A stretch of 64,000 nt of DNA. Origin: Lentzea albidocapillata subsp. violacea (GTDB lineage: Bacteria; Actinomycetota; Actinomycetes; Mycobacteriales; Pseudonocardiaceae). A program made the translations under genes and the position numbers. The stretch is from positions 1 through 64,000 of the forward strand of contig NZ_FNET01000004.1 in NCBI RefSeq assembly GCF_900100275.1, given 5' to 3'. Below the pieces are notes generated by a model. That model was not told where the DNA came from, made no database searches, and saw only the letters and a program-made list of their open reading frames with translations. Positions 35,370-43,516 of the stretch are shown here, piece by piece (the first letter of the stretch is position 1; every line of letters begins with the position of its first letter).

Positions 35370-36058
35370 CGCTGGGCCTCCAGCCGGAAACCGACGCCGC
35401 GCACGGTGTGGATCAGCTCCGGTTCGAGCAGCTTCTGCCGCAGCCGTTTCACGACCTTGTCGACGACGTTGGACATCGGATCGGTGCTGGTGTCCCAGCA
35501 GTGCTCGATCAGCTCCGACCTCGTCACGGTCGTGCCCGCCCGCGAGATCAGGTGCTCGAGGACGGCGAACTCCTTGTGGCTGAGGATGAGCAGCACCCCG
35601 CCCCGGCGCGTCTCCCGGCGCGCGCAGTCGACCTCGAGGTCGGCGTGGCGCAGCACGGACGGGCGAGCGCGCCCCGCCCGGCGGCACATCGCCTGGACGC
35701 GGGCGGTCACCACGGCCATGTCGCACGGCTTGACCACATAGTCGTCGCCCCCGTGGTCGAAACCGGCCACCCGGTCGGTGACGCTGTCCAACTGGGTCAG
35801 GAACAGCACGGGGGTGGCCCAGCCCTCCCGGCGCCGGCGGTGCACGTACGTGATCGAGTCGCCGTCGGGCAGCAGCCTGTCGAACACGACGCAGTCGTAG
35901 TCGTTGCTGTTCAGCGCCCTGTCCGCGCCCGCGATGTCCTCCGCGTCGTCGACCTCGAAGCCCGCGGCCTCCAGCTCCACCACAAGGGCGATGCGCGTGT
36001 CCTCGTAGTCCTCGACGAGCAGCACTCGCGGAAGGACCACTCCCGCCGGTCGTGTCAT
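35366..36058 (-). CDS. OmpR-family response regulator
   Basis: 230 residues from ATG 36058 (GAGG upstream; a TTG one codon earlier is less likely). Receiver: acidic pair in 'VLLVEDYED', phospho-acceptor Asp60 in 'YDCVVFDRLLPDG', Lys in 'YVVKPCDM'. The C-terminal winged helix is 'LLILSHKEFAVLEHLISRAG', 'LIHTVRGVGFRLEAQR'. It overlaps the kinase gene. It closely resembles the orphan regulator at 39484-40128 ('YDCVIFDRVLPSGDALHYV'). Confidence 0.93.
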   Translation of the reverse strand: MTRPAGVVLPRVLLVEDYEDTRIALVVELEAAGFEVDDAEDIAGADRALNSNDYDCVVFDRLLPDGDSITYVHRRRREGWATPVLFLTQLDSVTDRVAGFDHGGDDYVVKPCDMAVVTARVQAMCRRAGRARPSVLRHADLEVDCARRETRRGGVLLILSHKEFAVLEHLISRAGTTVTRSELIEHCWDTSTDPMSNVVDKVVKRLRQKLLEPELIHTVRGVGFRLEAQR

Positions 36059-36143
36059 CAAAACCTCATGTGGTCACGGACATGGTTGGCGCTGTGACAC
36101 CGATCGCCGCGCCTTCGGGGGCATCAGCAAGGGGCGTAACTCG

Positions 36144-37799
36144 ATGATCTTCCACGTACTCGGCCCACTCGAGGCGCACTCCTCCACCGGCGCGGTCGTC
36201 GATCTCGGCACCCGCAAGGCCGGGACGGTGCTCGGGGTGCTTCTGCTGCACCCTAATGCCTGGGTGCGGACCGACGAGCTGATCAGCGCGACGTGGCAGG
36301 AACATGCCGTCCCCGCGGCGGCGAAGGCCAACCTCAAGACGTACGTGTCGCAGCTGCGGCGCACACTGCCGCCGTTCGGCGAGGGGAACCGCATCGAGGC
36401 CCGCCCCGGCGCGTACCGGCTGCGGGTCGGCCGGGACGAGCTCGACTCCGACCGGGCCGCAGAGCTGGCGGCGAACGCGCGGGCCGCGATCGAGGCGGGT
36501 GACCACCTGGTGGCGGCCGGACTGCTGGAGGACGCGCTGGCGTTGTGGCGCGGCAGGCCGTTCGAGGGCTTGGCGCTGGACGAGGCGTGCACGGCCGCCG
36601 GCCGGCTCGACGACCTGCGCCACGACCTCGAGGAAAGCCTCGCCGGGGCGCGGCTCGCGTCGGGCAGGCCCGCGGAGGCGATCGCCACGTTGCGCGAGCT
36701 GACCAGGCACGACCCGTTGCGCGAGGGCGCGTGGGCGCTGCTGGTGCGGACGCTGAACGCGGCGGGCAGGCGTGGCGAGGCGGTCGCCGCCTACCGTGAG
36801 GCGCGGGCGGTGCTCGCCGACGAGCTCGGTGTCGAGCCCGGTCCCGAGCTGGCCGGCGCGCTCACCGACGGCGCGGCGCGTCCCCGCCGGGAGATGCCCC
36901 GCGATGTGCCGGCCTTCGTCGGCAGGGCGCGGGAACTCGCCCTCCTGCGGCGGTTTCCGGATGGTGCGCCCGTGGTGATCGACGGGATGAGCGGTGTCGG
37001 CAAGACCGCACTCGCGGTGCACGCGGCACACCGGCTGACCGATGACTTCCCCGACGGGCAACTGTTCGTGAACCTGCGCGCGGGTGCGGTCGCCGTGAGG
37101 GACGCGCTGGCCAGGATGTTGCGCGGTCTCGGGATCTCCGACGTGCCGGCGAACGTGGACGAACAGGCCGCGCTGTGGCGGTCGGAGCTCGCCGGGCGGC
37201 GGGTGCTGCTCGTGCTCGACGACGCGGGCGACGCGCGGCAGGTTCTGCCGCTGTTGCCCGGCGACGGGCAGACCGCGGTCCTGATCACCACGCGGCACCG
37301 TGGGTGGCGCCTGCCCGGCGAGACGCGGATCTCGTTGGAACCGTTGGGCCGCAATGAGTCCACCGCACTGCTGAGGCAAGCCGCCGGCCACCGGGTGGGA
37401 GCCGATCCCGCAGCTGTCGTGCGCGCCTGCGGCGGCCTGCCCAGCGCGCTGCTGGCCGCGGCGGCCCGGTTCCTCAGCCGCCCGTCGTGGACTGTCGCCG
37501 CGCTGGCGTCGTGGTGCGCCGAACCGGGACGGCTGCTGGACGGGCTGATGTCGTCCCATCCCCTGCTCGATGCCGGTGCCCAGCGGGCGTTCCGCTCGAT
37601 CGGCGGCCTGCCGCTGGAGTTCGACTGTGCTCTGGCGGCGCACCACATCGGCGTCGGCCAGCAGGACGCCCGCGCACTGCTGGAGGAACTCGTCGACCAC
37701 CACCTGCTGGACGCGCCGGCGATCGGCCGTTACCGCAGCCACCCGCTCGTGCGCGAACTGGCCAGGCGCGCGGTCCCCGCCGTCGTCCTGGCCGCTTGA
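36144..37799 (+). CDS. AfsR/SARP-like BTAD regulator with NTPase domain
   Basis: 551 residues. An OmpR-like winged helix (about 1-95) is followed by the bacterial transcriptional activation domain (about 100-245: 'LLEDALALWRGRPFEGLALD', 'AVLADELGVEPGPELAG'). An NTPase part follows with P-loop 'IDGMSGVGKTALAVHAAHRL' (about 280) and Walker B 'RVLLVLDDAG', ending before any TPR array. This is a short member of the AfsR class. It is divergent from the two-component pair (82 nt) and 10 nt before eccE, so it probably controls T7SS genes. Confidence 0.9.
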   Translation: MIFHVLGPLEAHSSTGAVVDLGTRKAGTVLGVLLLHPNAWVRTDELISATWQEHAVPAAAKANLKTYVSQLRRTLPPFGEGNRIEARPGAYRLRVGRDELDSDRAAELAANARAAIEAGDHLVAAGLLEDALALWRGRPFEGLALDEACTAAGRLDDLRHDLEESLAGARLASGRPAEAIATLRELTRHDPLREGAWALLVRTLNAAGRRGEAVAAYREARAVLADELGVEPGPELAGALTDGAARPRREMPRDVPAFVGRARELALLRRFPDGAPVVIDGMSGVGKTALAVHAAHRLTDDFPDGQLFVNLRAGAVAVRDALARMLRGLGISDVPANVDEQAALWRSELAGRRVLLVLDDAGDARQVLPLLPGDGQTAVLITTRHRGWRLPGETRISLEPLGRNESTALLRQAAGHRVGADPAAVVRACGGLPSALLAAAARFLSRPSWTVAALASWCAEPGRLLDGLMSSHPLLDAGAQRAFRSIGGLPLEFDCALAAHHIGVGQQDARALLEELVDHHLLDAPAIGRYRSHPLVRELARRAVPAVVLAA

Positions 37800-37809
37800 G
37801 GAGTGCGTG

Positions 37810-38754
37810 ATGGCGAATGAACTCCGCTTCGTCGGTTGCCAGATCGCGCTCGTCTGCGGCGCGCTGGCCGCCGGCTTGCCGTGGCCGGTCGCCACCGGGC
37901 TCGGCGCGGCGGCGGTCGTGCTGCTCGCGGTCAGCGTCGCCCGGCTGCGCGGCGAGTGGTTGTCCACGATGCTGGCCGCCCGGCTGGGACACCAGCTGCG
38001 CCGCCGGACCCACGACGTCGGCAGCCCGGAGCACGAGCCGGAGGCGTTGTTCGACCTGCTGGCCCCTGAGGGCCGTCTGCTGACCGCCGGGCTCGGTGAC
38101 CGCTCGGCGGGCCTGCACAGCGGGCCTTCCGGGCTGGCCGTCGTGTTGCGCCCCGACCTGACCTCGGACCTGCTGTCGTTCGAGGCCGAGGGCATGACCG
38201 GACGACTCGTGCTGCACGCGGGCCCGGTCCGGGATCGCGCTCCCCGCGGGTGGCTGGCGATTCGCGCACAACGCGACTGCGCGGTGTTCGACGACGACGT
38301 GCTGCTCGCGATGCTGACGAACACGGTGCGCCGCAGGTTCAGGGGCGTGGACGTGCTGTCCGAAAAGGACGTTCGCTCGACCGTGGTGGCGCTGACCCAC
38401 ACCGGTTCCGGCCGGGGACTGCTGCACGAGAGCTGGGCGTTCTGGCGCGCGGGATCCGTGGTCCAGTCCGGTTTCCGGCTGGCCGGGTTCGGCCGGACGG
38501 GCGACGCCAGGTGGCCGTTGCTGCGCGAACTGCTCGACGCCGCGCCGGGCGTGGCGCTCACCGCGGCCGTGACGACCGGCCCCGACGGCGGTGCCGTGCT
38601 CCGGATCGCGACCACCACCCACACCGCGATCACCAGCGCGGCCACCGAACTCTCGCACGTCTGCGCGCGCCGCGGTGTGCGTCTGGAACGACTCGACGGA
38701 CGGCACGCGAGCGCGGTCGCCGCCACCTTGCCCATTGGAGGGGGATCATTGTGA
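37810..38754 (+). CDS. eccE: Type VII secretion protein EccE
   Basis: 314 residues from ATG 37810. Two hydrophobic stretches at the N-terminus ('IALVCGALAAGLP' and 'GLGAAAVVLLAVSVARL') lead into the typical EccE beginning 'WLSTMLAARLGHQLRRRTHD' and a soluble alpha/beta domain. 'ESWAFWRAGSVVQSGFRLAG' is a family-like segment. EccE sits at the periphery of the T7SS membrane complex. Its stop overlaps the GTG of the next HTH gene (GTGA). Confidence 0.85.
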   Translation: MANELRFVGCQIALVCGALAAGLPWPVATGLGAAAVVLLAVSVARLRGEWLSTMLAARLGHQLRRRTHDVGSPEHEPEALFDLLAPEGRLLTAGLGDRSAGLHSGPSGLAVVLRPDLTSDLLSFEAEGMTGRLVLHAGPVRDRAPRGWLAIRAQRDCAVFDDDVLLAMLTNTVRRRFRGVDVLSEKDVRSTVVALTHTGSGRGLLHESWAFWRAGSVVQSGFRLAGFGRTGDARWPLLRELLDAAPGVALTAAVTTGPDGGAVLRIATTTHTAITSAATELSHVCARRGVRLERLDGRHASAVAATLPIGGGSL

Positions 38755-39389
38755 ACACGCTGTCCTTGGTGCGCTCCGACTCGCCGGTTTCCGTTGGTGT
38801 GGAAGCGAAGCTGGCCTCGGCCACCAGCGAGGTGATGATCGCCAGGTCGCTGACCGGCCGTCCGGTCCTGTTCCACCAGGCCGACCACGACAACCTGCGC
38901 CGGGGCGTGCGCTACCGGGTCCTGGTACCCGACCACGCCCGCACCGCGCACGGCATCTCGGCCCGGCTGGGCGCGCTGGCGCTGGCCGGAGCGGACATCC
39001 GGACGATGCCGAAGGTCCCGCTGGACGCGCTGATCGTCGACCGCTCGCTGACCGTGCTGCCCGCCGGGCGCCGCGACTCGGTCGCCGCGTTCGAGCTGGC
39101 CAGCGTCGTCACGACCACAATCGAGCTCTTCGAGCGCATCTGGCAGACCGCGGTGCCGTTCACCGCCGCGGTGGCGTCCGCCGGGGACGTGACGGACCGG
39201 GAACGCGAGCTGCTCACGCTGCTGTTCGCGGGCTGCACCGACGAGGCGGCCGCGGCGCGGCTCAACATCTCCGTGCGCACCGTCCGCCGCACGGTCTCCC
39301 AGCTCATGGACCGGCTGGGCGCGCGCAGCCGGTTCCAGGCAGGCGCCAAGGCGGCCGACCGCGGCTGGTTGCTCGACCACGCCAGCTGA
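38751..39389 (+). CDS. LuxR-type HTH regulator downstream of eccE
   Basis: 212 residues from GTG 38751, preceded by GGAGGGGG and overlapping the eccE stop. The N-terminal about 145 residues resemble the TrmB/PLD-like sensor part of actinobacterial HTH proteins ('RGVRYRVLVPDHA', 'LIVDRSLTVLPAGRRDSVAA'). The C-terminus is a LuxR helix-turn-helix ('LLTLLFAGCTDEAAAARLNI', 'VRTVRRTVSQLMDRLGARSR'). Position in a bdtad-eccE-HTH string suggests regulation of secretion genes. Confidence 0.85.
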   Translation: MNTLSLVRSDSPVSVGVEAKLASATSEVMIARSLTGRPVLFHQADHDNLRRGVRYRVLVPDHARTAHGISARLGALALAGADIRTMPKVPLDALIVDRSLTVLPAGRRDSVAAFELASVVTTTIELFERIWQTAVPFTAAVASAGDVTDRERELLTLLFAGCTDEAAAARLNISVRTVRRTVSQLMDRLGARSRFQAGAKAADRGWLLDHAS

Positions 39390-39483
39390 TGTCCCGCGTC
39401 CGGGCGGGGCCGCCGTGAGGTGCCCCACTGGGCGCGAAACAGACCTGGCAGGGACTGCGGGCTTGCCACTAGCGTCGATCATT

Positions 39484-40128
39484 GTGCGCGTTCTGATGAC
39501 CGAAGACGACGAGGACATCCGTTTCGCCGTGGAAACCTCACTGCGCGCCGCGGGTTTCGCCGTCGATGTCGCCACCGACCTGCCCGAGGCCGACGAAGCG
39601 CTGTTCGTGAACACCTACGACTGCGTGATCTTCGACCGGGTCCTGCCGTCCGGGGACGCGCTGCACTACGTGAAGCAACGCCGCCTGGACGGCTGGGCCG
39701 CCGCGGTGCTGTTCCTGACCGGGATCAACAACCCGGTGGAAGGCCTGCCCTACGGCGACGACTACCTGGTCAAACCGTTCGCCATGCCGGAGCTGATCGC
39801 ACGGGTGCGCAGTCTGTGCCGCCTGACCGTGGTCGCACCACGGCAGGTGCTGCGCCACGGCGACGTGGAGCTGGATCTCGCCAGGCGGACCGCCACCCGC
39901 GGAGGCCGGGCGCTGAGCCTGACGGTCAAGGAGTTCACGGTGCTGGAACGCCTGGTGGCCGCGGCCGGGCAACCGGTGCGCCGCGACGACCTGATCGCGG
40001 CCGCATGGGACGCCGAGGTGCGGCCGTCGTCGAACGTGCTGGATGTCGTGATCACAGCGCTGCGGCAGAAGATCGGCCCTCCTCCCCTGGTGCAGACCGT
40101 GCGCGGCATCGGTTACCGCTGCGCCTGA
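39484..40128 (+). CDS. Orphan OmpR-family response regulator
   Basis: 214 residues from GTG 39484. Receiver with 'VLMTEDDEDIRF', phospho-acceptor Asp51 in 'YDCVIFDRVLPSG', Lys in 'YLVKPFAM'. The winged helix ends 'LVQTVRGIGYRCA'. No kinase gene adjoins. It is a paralogue of the regulator at 35366-36058 (same order of residues around Asp and 'GWAxxVLFLT'), so both could be addressed by the kinase at 34116-35369, or this one by a kinase elsewhere. Confidence 0.92.
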   Translation: MRVLMTEDDEDIRFAVETSLRAAGFAVDVATDLPEADEALFVNTYDCVIFDRVLPSGDALHYVKQRRLDGWAAAVLFLTGINNPVEGLPYGDDYLVKPFAMPELIARVRSLCRLTVVAPRQVLRHGDVELDLARRTATRGGRALSLTVKEFTVLERLVAAAGQPVRRDDLIAAAWDAEVRPSSNVLDVVITALRQKIGPPPLVQTVRGIGYRCA

Positions 40129-40280
40129 CTTCTGGGCATGACCTTTTGGGCCTGACTTCCACTGTGGACTGATCGCCGCACTGCCGCGGTCCTCTGGCCG
40201 GAAGCGGTCATCGGGCCGGTTCTGCCTCACCACCCCAGCAAGCTGAGATCGACCGGTACTGGGTGCTTGCGGGAGGCAGC

Positions 40281-40604
40281 GTGGAAACACAACGGGTGCT
40301 ATTGACGTACGAACCTGTGCGGTTCGACCAGCTGGCGACCGAGATTCGCGCCATCCAGCGCGAGCTCGCCGAGGTCGTGGAGGTCGCGGAGTCGGACGAC
40401 GGCCTGATCGTCGCGACGGTCAACGCACGGGGCGATCTGCTGGACCTCGAACTGGACCCGCGGCTCTTCCGCCACCCGGACTCGAAGGCGTTGTCCGAGG
40501 CGATCACCGGTGTCTACCGGTCCGGCCGTGCCGCGGCCGACGCCCGCGCGTTCGGGTTGACGATGCGGCAGCTGGAGCTGACCAGGAAGGAGATCCGGAA
40601 ATGA
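40281..40604 (+). CDS. YbaB/EbfC-family protein of the T7SS locus
   Basis: 107 residues. GTG 40281 is chosen because GGGAGG lies 5 nt before it; GTG 40263 opens the same frame. The core 'LATEIRAIQRELAEVVEVAE' and 'VATVNARGDLLDLELDPRLF' is YbaB-like, a small dimeric nucleoid-associated fold that in actinomycetes often accompanies ESX/EspC genes. It overlaps the next gene by 4 nt (ATGA). Confidence 0.8.
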   Translation: METQRVLLTYEPVRFDQLATEIRAIQRELAEVVEVAESDDGLIVATVNARGDLLDLELDPRLFRHPDSKALSEAITGVYRSGRAAADARAFGLTMRQLELTRKEIRK

Positions 40605-40933
40605 CGAACCCGGGCGACGGCGCGGACATGGAGCCCGATGCCGTCATCGGCACGGCGGCCGGTGTGCGCAGCGCGGCGGACACGTTCCACAGTGGATTCA
40701 GATCCGCGACCGCGGCGGGCACCAGAGGTCTCGGGCAGGGGCCGATGGGAGCGGCGTTCCTCGCCGGCTTCAACCCCGGAGTCGAGAGCCTGAACGAGAA
40801 GGCCACCCAGTTCGTCCAGGGCGCCGGCGCCATCGCGGACGGCATGCACGTGTCCGCCCGGGAGTACGACGCGGCCGACACCAGGGCACGTGACGCGGTG
40901 CGGCAGGCAGGTGAGGCCGATGGCCGTCGCTGA
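40601..40933 (+). CDS. EspC-like ESX-secretion-associated protein
   Basis: 110 residues. It begins acidic, then 'MEPDAVIGTAAGVRSAADTF' and a second helix 'AGAIADGMHVSAREYDAADT', the helix-turn-helix length and pattern of T7SS substrates of the EspC/ESX-associated family (Pfam T7SS_ESX_EspC). The C-terminal 'REYDAADTRARD' resembles the YxxxD/E export signal (Tyr-x3-Asp). It overlaps both neighbours, and the following gene starts inside it, so the two are likely a heterodimeric secreted pair. Confidence 0.75.
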   Translation: MTNPGDGADMEPDAVIGTAAGVRSAADTFHSGFRSATAAGTRGLGQGPMGAAFLAGFNPGVESLNEKATQFVQGAGAIADGMHVSAREYDAADTRARDAVRQAGEADGRR

Positions 40934-41885
40934 GCCGGGCAACGAACTGTGGGCCGCCGTCAAGGCGATCGACAACACGATCTGGCCGCCGGACAACGAG
41001 GACGACGCCACCGCGATCGCCGAGGACTGGCGCAAGGCGGGCGAGACGGCCCACCTGGCGGGTACGGAGCTCGCCAATGCCCGCGAGGCCTCCCGGCAGG
41101 CCTGGCGCGACCAGGGTGGACAGACCACGGGTCAGCAGCTGGGCAACGGTGTGGTGACGCTGGAAAGCCAGAAGCGTGACTGCGAGCAGCAGGCCGCGGT
41201 GGCCGACCGGTACGCCACGGCGCTGACCAACGTGAAAACGGCCATCGTGCAGAACATCGAGATGAACCTGCCCGCCTATCTGCAGTACGCCAATCCCATG
41301 TACGGCGCGTCAGGTGTGGCACGGCAGCAGGAGTTCGCGCAGAAGGTCGCCCAGGACCTGAAAGCGTTGGTCGCAGGTCAGGCGCAGGGCCTGCAGGCAC
41401 CGCCCGCGAAGGCGCCGGGCACCGACACGACGATGAAGACGGTGGGCGACATCGCGGGCATGGTGTCCGCCGTCGCGGGCGGGCTGGCGCTGATTCCGGT
41501 GCTGGCACCCGTCGCCGCTCCGGTCGCGTTGTTCGCGGGAGGAGTCGCGTTCGCGACGCACGCCGCCGACATGATCGCCAAGGGCAGCTACGGGGACGAC
41601 TGGGTCGGGGTGGCCGGCGACGCCGCCGGCATCCTCCCCGGGGTGAAGACCGTGAGCACCGTCGTCAACGCCGCCGGTGACCTCACCCAGCTCGCGCCCA
41701 AGGGCAAGGACATCGTCCTCGGCGCCTTCGACCTCGCCATGCAGGCGCCGGCGGCGATGGAACTGGCCGGCCACGACCGGGAGACCGAGGCGGCGGTCGC
41801 CGGGTATGGCAGCGCCGTGAAGAACACCGAACAGACGGGCGAAGTCATCTACGAGTTCCTCAAGGCGCGGCGCGCCAGTCCATGA
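40920..41885 (+). CDS. Candidate T7SS substrate with hydrophobic C-terminal domain
   Basis: 321 residues from ATG 40920 (AGGTGAGG upstream), overlapping the EspC-like gene by 14 nt. The N-terminal about 140 residues are long helices ('DNEDDATAIAEDWRKAGETA', 'TLESQKRDCEQQAAVADRYA') as in WXG/LXG-type secreted proteins. The second half has Ala/Gly-rich hydrophobic stretches ('VSAVAGGLALIPVLAPVAAP', 'VALFAGGVAFATHAADMIAK') that could insert into a membrane. No enzyme domain is recognised. Context makes it a substrate or effector of this secretion system. Confidence 0.6.
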   Translation: MAVAEPGNELWAAVKAIDNTIWPPDNEDDATAIAEDWRKAGETAHLAGTELANAREASRQAWRDQGGQTTGQQLGNGVVTLESQKRDCEQQAAVADRYATALTNVKTAIVQNIEMNLPAYLQYANPMYGASGVARQQEFAQKVAQDLKALVAGQAQGLQAPPAKAPGTDTTMKTVGDIAGMVSAVAGGLALIPVLAPVAAPVALFAGGVAFATHAADMIAKGSYGDDWVGVAGDAAGILPGVKTVSTVVNAAGDLTQLAPKGKDIVLGAFDLAMQAPAAMELAGHDRETEAAVAGYGSAVKNTEQTGEVIYEFLKARRASP

Positions 41886-41901
41886 CACCGCGCAAACACT
41901 T

Positions 41902-41931
41902 CGGCCCCAGTGCGGTTCCGCACTGGGGCCG
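41902..41931. terminator. Bidirectional hairpin terminator
   Basis: Perfect 13-bp stem CGGCCCCAGTGCG / CGCACTGGGGCCG with loop GTTC, extendable by CACTT/AGGTG-type pairing. It lies between the convergent ends at 41885 and 41940. No long T-run follows on either strand. Confidence 0.8.
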
Positions 41932-41939
41932 AGGTGCTT

Positions 41940-43193
41940 TCAGAGGTGGTGCGGTTTGGTGTCGCCGACGTGCCACAGGTCCTCGTCGACCAGCTGGACG
42001 CTCTTGTCGTCCGAGTCACGGGTGACGGGACGGGCCGCCGGAAAGAGGAACGACTGCCTGCCGTCCAGCTTCCCCGCCCTGCCACGCAGTTCCGGCGGCA
42101 CACCGGGAACTGCGCGGGGTGGCTTCGCCGTGCGCCGCACCGGCTTCTCCGCGTCGCCGGGCTTCGGCGCGGCACCGGTGCAGCTCGCTCCACCCGCCAT
42201 CCCGTGCGCCATCGGGGGAACGGCGGCCATGCCGGGGCTCTGCCCGCCGGTGGCCCTCGGACCCGCGGCCGCCGGTAGCTGCGGAGGCGTGCCCACCGGG
42301 GGAACAGCCGCCGCCTGGGCCACGGTGCCCGCGGCCTTGGGGATCGCGACCTGACCGGGCACGGCCTTGACCGGGCTCGGCCCCGTGCCGACCGGCGACA
42401 CACCACCGAGCCTGGGCGCGGCCGAGGCGATCGGTGCGATCGGCGGCAGCGGGCTCACCGGCTGAAGCGACGGCACGATCGGCTTGACCGGGGCCACGGG
42501 CGGCGCCGGGGCGGGCGCGGCGGCGCCTGCCAGCGACGGCGCCGGGCCGGTTCCCGCGCCGGCGGGAGCAGGAGCGGCTCCTGCGGGCGCACCGCTCCCA
42601 GCAGCCGCGGGAGCGGCACCGCTCGGAGACCCACCGGAGGGTGAAGCGCCGGAGGGTGAAGCGCCCGATGCGGTCGCGCTGGACGGAGCCGCACCGGACA
42701 TCGCCGGGCTGCCTGCCGGTGACTGCCCCCTCGGCGTAACCGCCTGCTGCACGGCGTGTTCGGCCTTGTGGAACTCCGCGCCCATCCTGCGCAACGCGGC
42801 GGCCGCGTCCTGCAGTGCCTTCTCCATGCCGGGGACGTCGAGGATCTTCTCCGCGGCCTTGTAGGCGTCGTAGGCCGCCATGACGGCGTTGTACTCCCGC
42901 TCGATCACGCCCATCAGCGTGGAGAGCACGTTCTGCACGTTCGACCGGACGACCGCGTCCCGGCGCGCCGTGATGGCAGCCGAGCACTCCTTCGTCTTGG
43001 CGTCGAACAGTTCTCCGGCGCTGTCCGTCCACCCCGTACTGGTGTGCGTCGCCGCGTTCTGCAAGCTGGCATCGGCTTCGCTCAGCACGGTCAGGTACTT
43101 CTGCCAGGCTTCGACGCTCACCTGGAGCCGGTCGACGTGCTCTCGCTCGGCCTCGGCCATCGCTTTCATCTGCTCGATGTCCACGGCTGTCAT
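41940..43193 (-). CDS. WXG-like protein with Pro/Ala-rich tail, candidate T7SS substrate
   Basis: 417 residues from ATG 43193, which overlaps the stop of the next upstream gene (ATGA). The first about 160 residues are coiled helices with a WXG100-like turn ('ASLQNAATHTSTGWTDSAGE'). The rest is low-complexity Pro/Ala/Gly/Ser, including repeats of ASPSG, then a basic segment and the ending 'LVDEDLWHVGDTKPHHL'. That matches PPE/EspB-like secreted proteins with disordered tails. It is downstream of eccC in the same operon. Confidence 0.7.
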   Translation of the reverse strand: MTAVDIEQMKAMAEAEREHVDRLQVSVEAWQKYLTVLSEADASLQNAATHTSTGWTDSAGELFDAKTKECSAAITARRDAVVRSNVQNVLSTLMGVIEREYNAVMAAYDAYKAAEKILDVPGMEKALQDAAAALRRMGAEFHKAEHAVQQAVTPRGQSPAGSPAMSGAAPSSATASGASPSGASPSGGSPSGAAPAAAGSGAPAGAAPAPAGAGTGPAPSLAGAAAPAPAPPVAPVKPIVPSLQPVSPLPPIAPIASAAPRLGGVSPVGTGPSPVKAVPGQVAIPKAAGTVAQAAAVPPVGTPPQLPAAAGPRATGGQSPGMAAVPPMAHGMAGGASCTGAAPKPGDAEKPVRRTAKPPRAVPGVPPELRGRAGKLDGRQSFLFPAARPVTRDSDDKSVQLVDEDLWHVGDTKPHHL

Positions 43194-43516
43194 CCCTTCC
43201 CGGAGATGTGGTCGCGGGCACGGGCGATCTGGTCGGCCCTCGCCACGTCGGTGTTCATGTAGTCGTTCCGGCACGCGGTCGCGACCTGTTTGAACGCCTC
43301 GAAGATCTGCGTCAGGTCGGCGAGGGACTTCGTCATCGCGTCACGCGCGGCGGTCTCGGTCGTGGTGAAGGCCGCACACTCCGGCACACCGCCGCCGCAC
43401 GGCCTCGGCTGCCAGCCCGCGAGGGCGTCACCCTTCGGCGGGGTGAGCTGCGCGACGAAGTCGTCGGCCGCTCGCGGTTCGAGGTGGGCACCATCCATTG
43501 TGGACACTCCGATCAT
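43190..43516 (-). CDS. Small WXG-like protein coupled to eccC
   Basis: 108 residues. ATG 43516 overlaps the eccC stop (ATGA); ATG 43498, with GGAG 8 nt upstream, is the alternative start. It contains two Cys ('RPCGGGVPECAAF') and a helical second half ('RDAMTKSLADLTQIFEAFKQ', 'RNDYMNTDVARADQIAR'). Length and helicity resemble ESX small substrates or their partners. It is placed between eccC and the Pro-rich protein gene and likely pairs with the latter. Confidence 0.65.
   Translation of the reverse strand: MIGVSTMDGAHLEPRAADDFVAQLTPPKGDALAGWQPRPCGGGVPECAAFTTTETAARDAMTKSLADLTQIFEAFKQVATACRNDYMNTDVARADQIARARDHISGKG

Noticed and set aside
36066-39614. Minus-strand open frame of 1182 codons
   Set aside because: It is the antisense shadow of the BTAD regulator, eccE and the HTH gene, all with clear domains on the plus strand. 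The translation is Arg/Pro/Ser-rich low complexity without any family.
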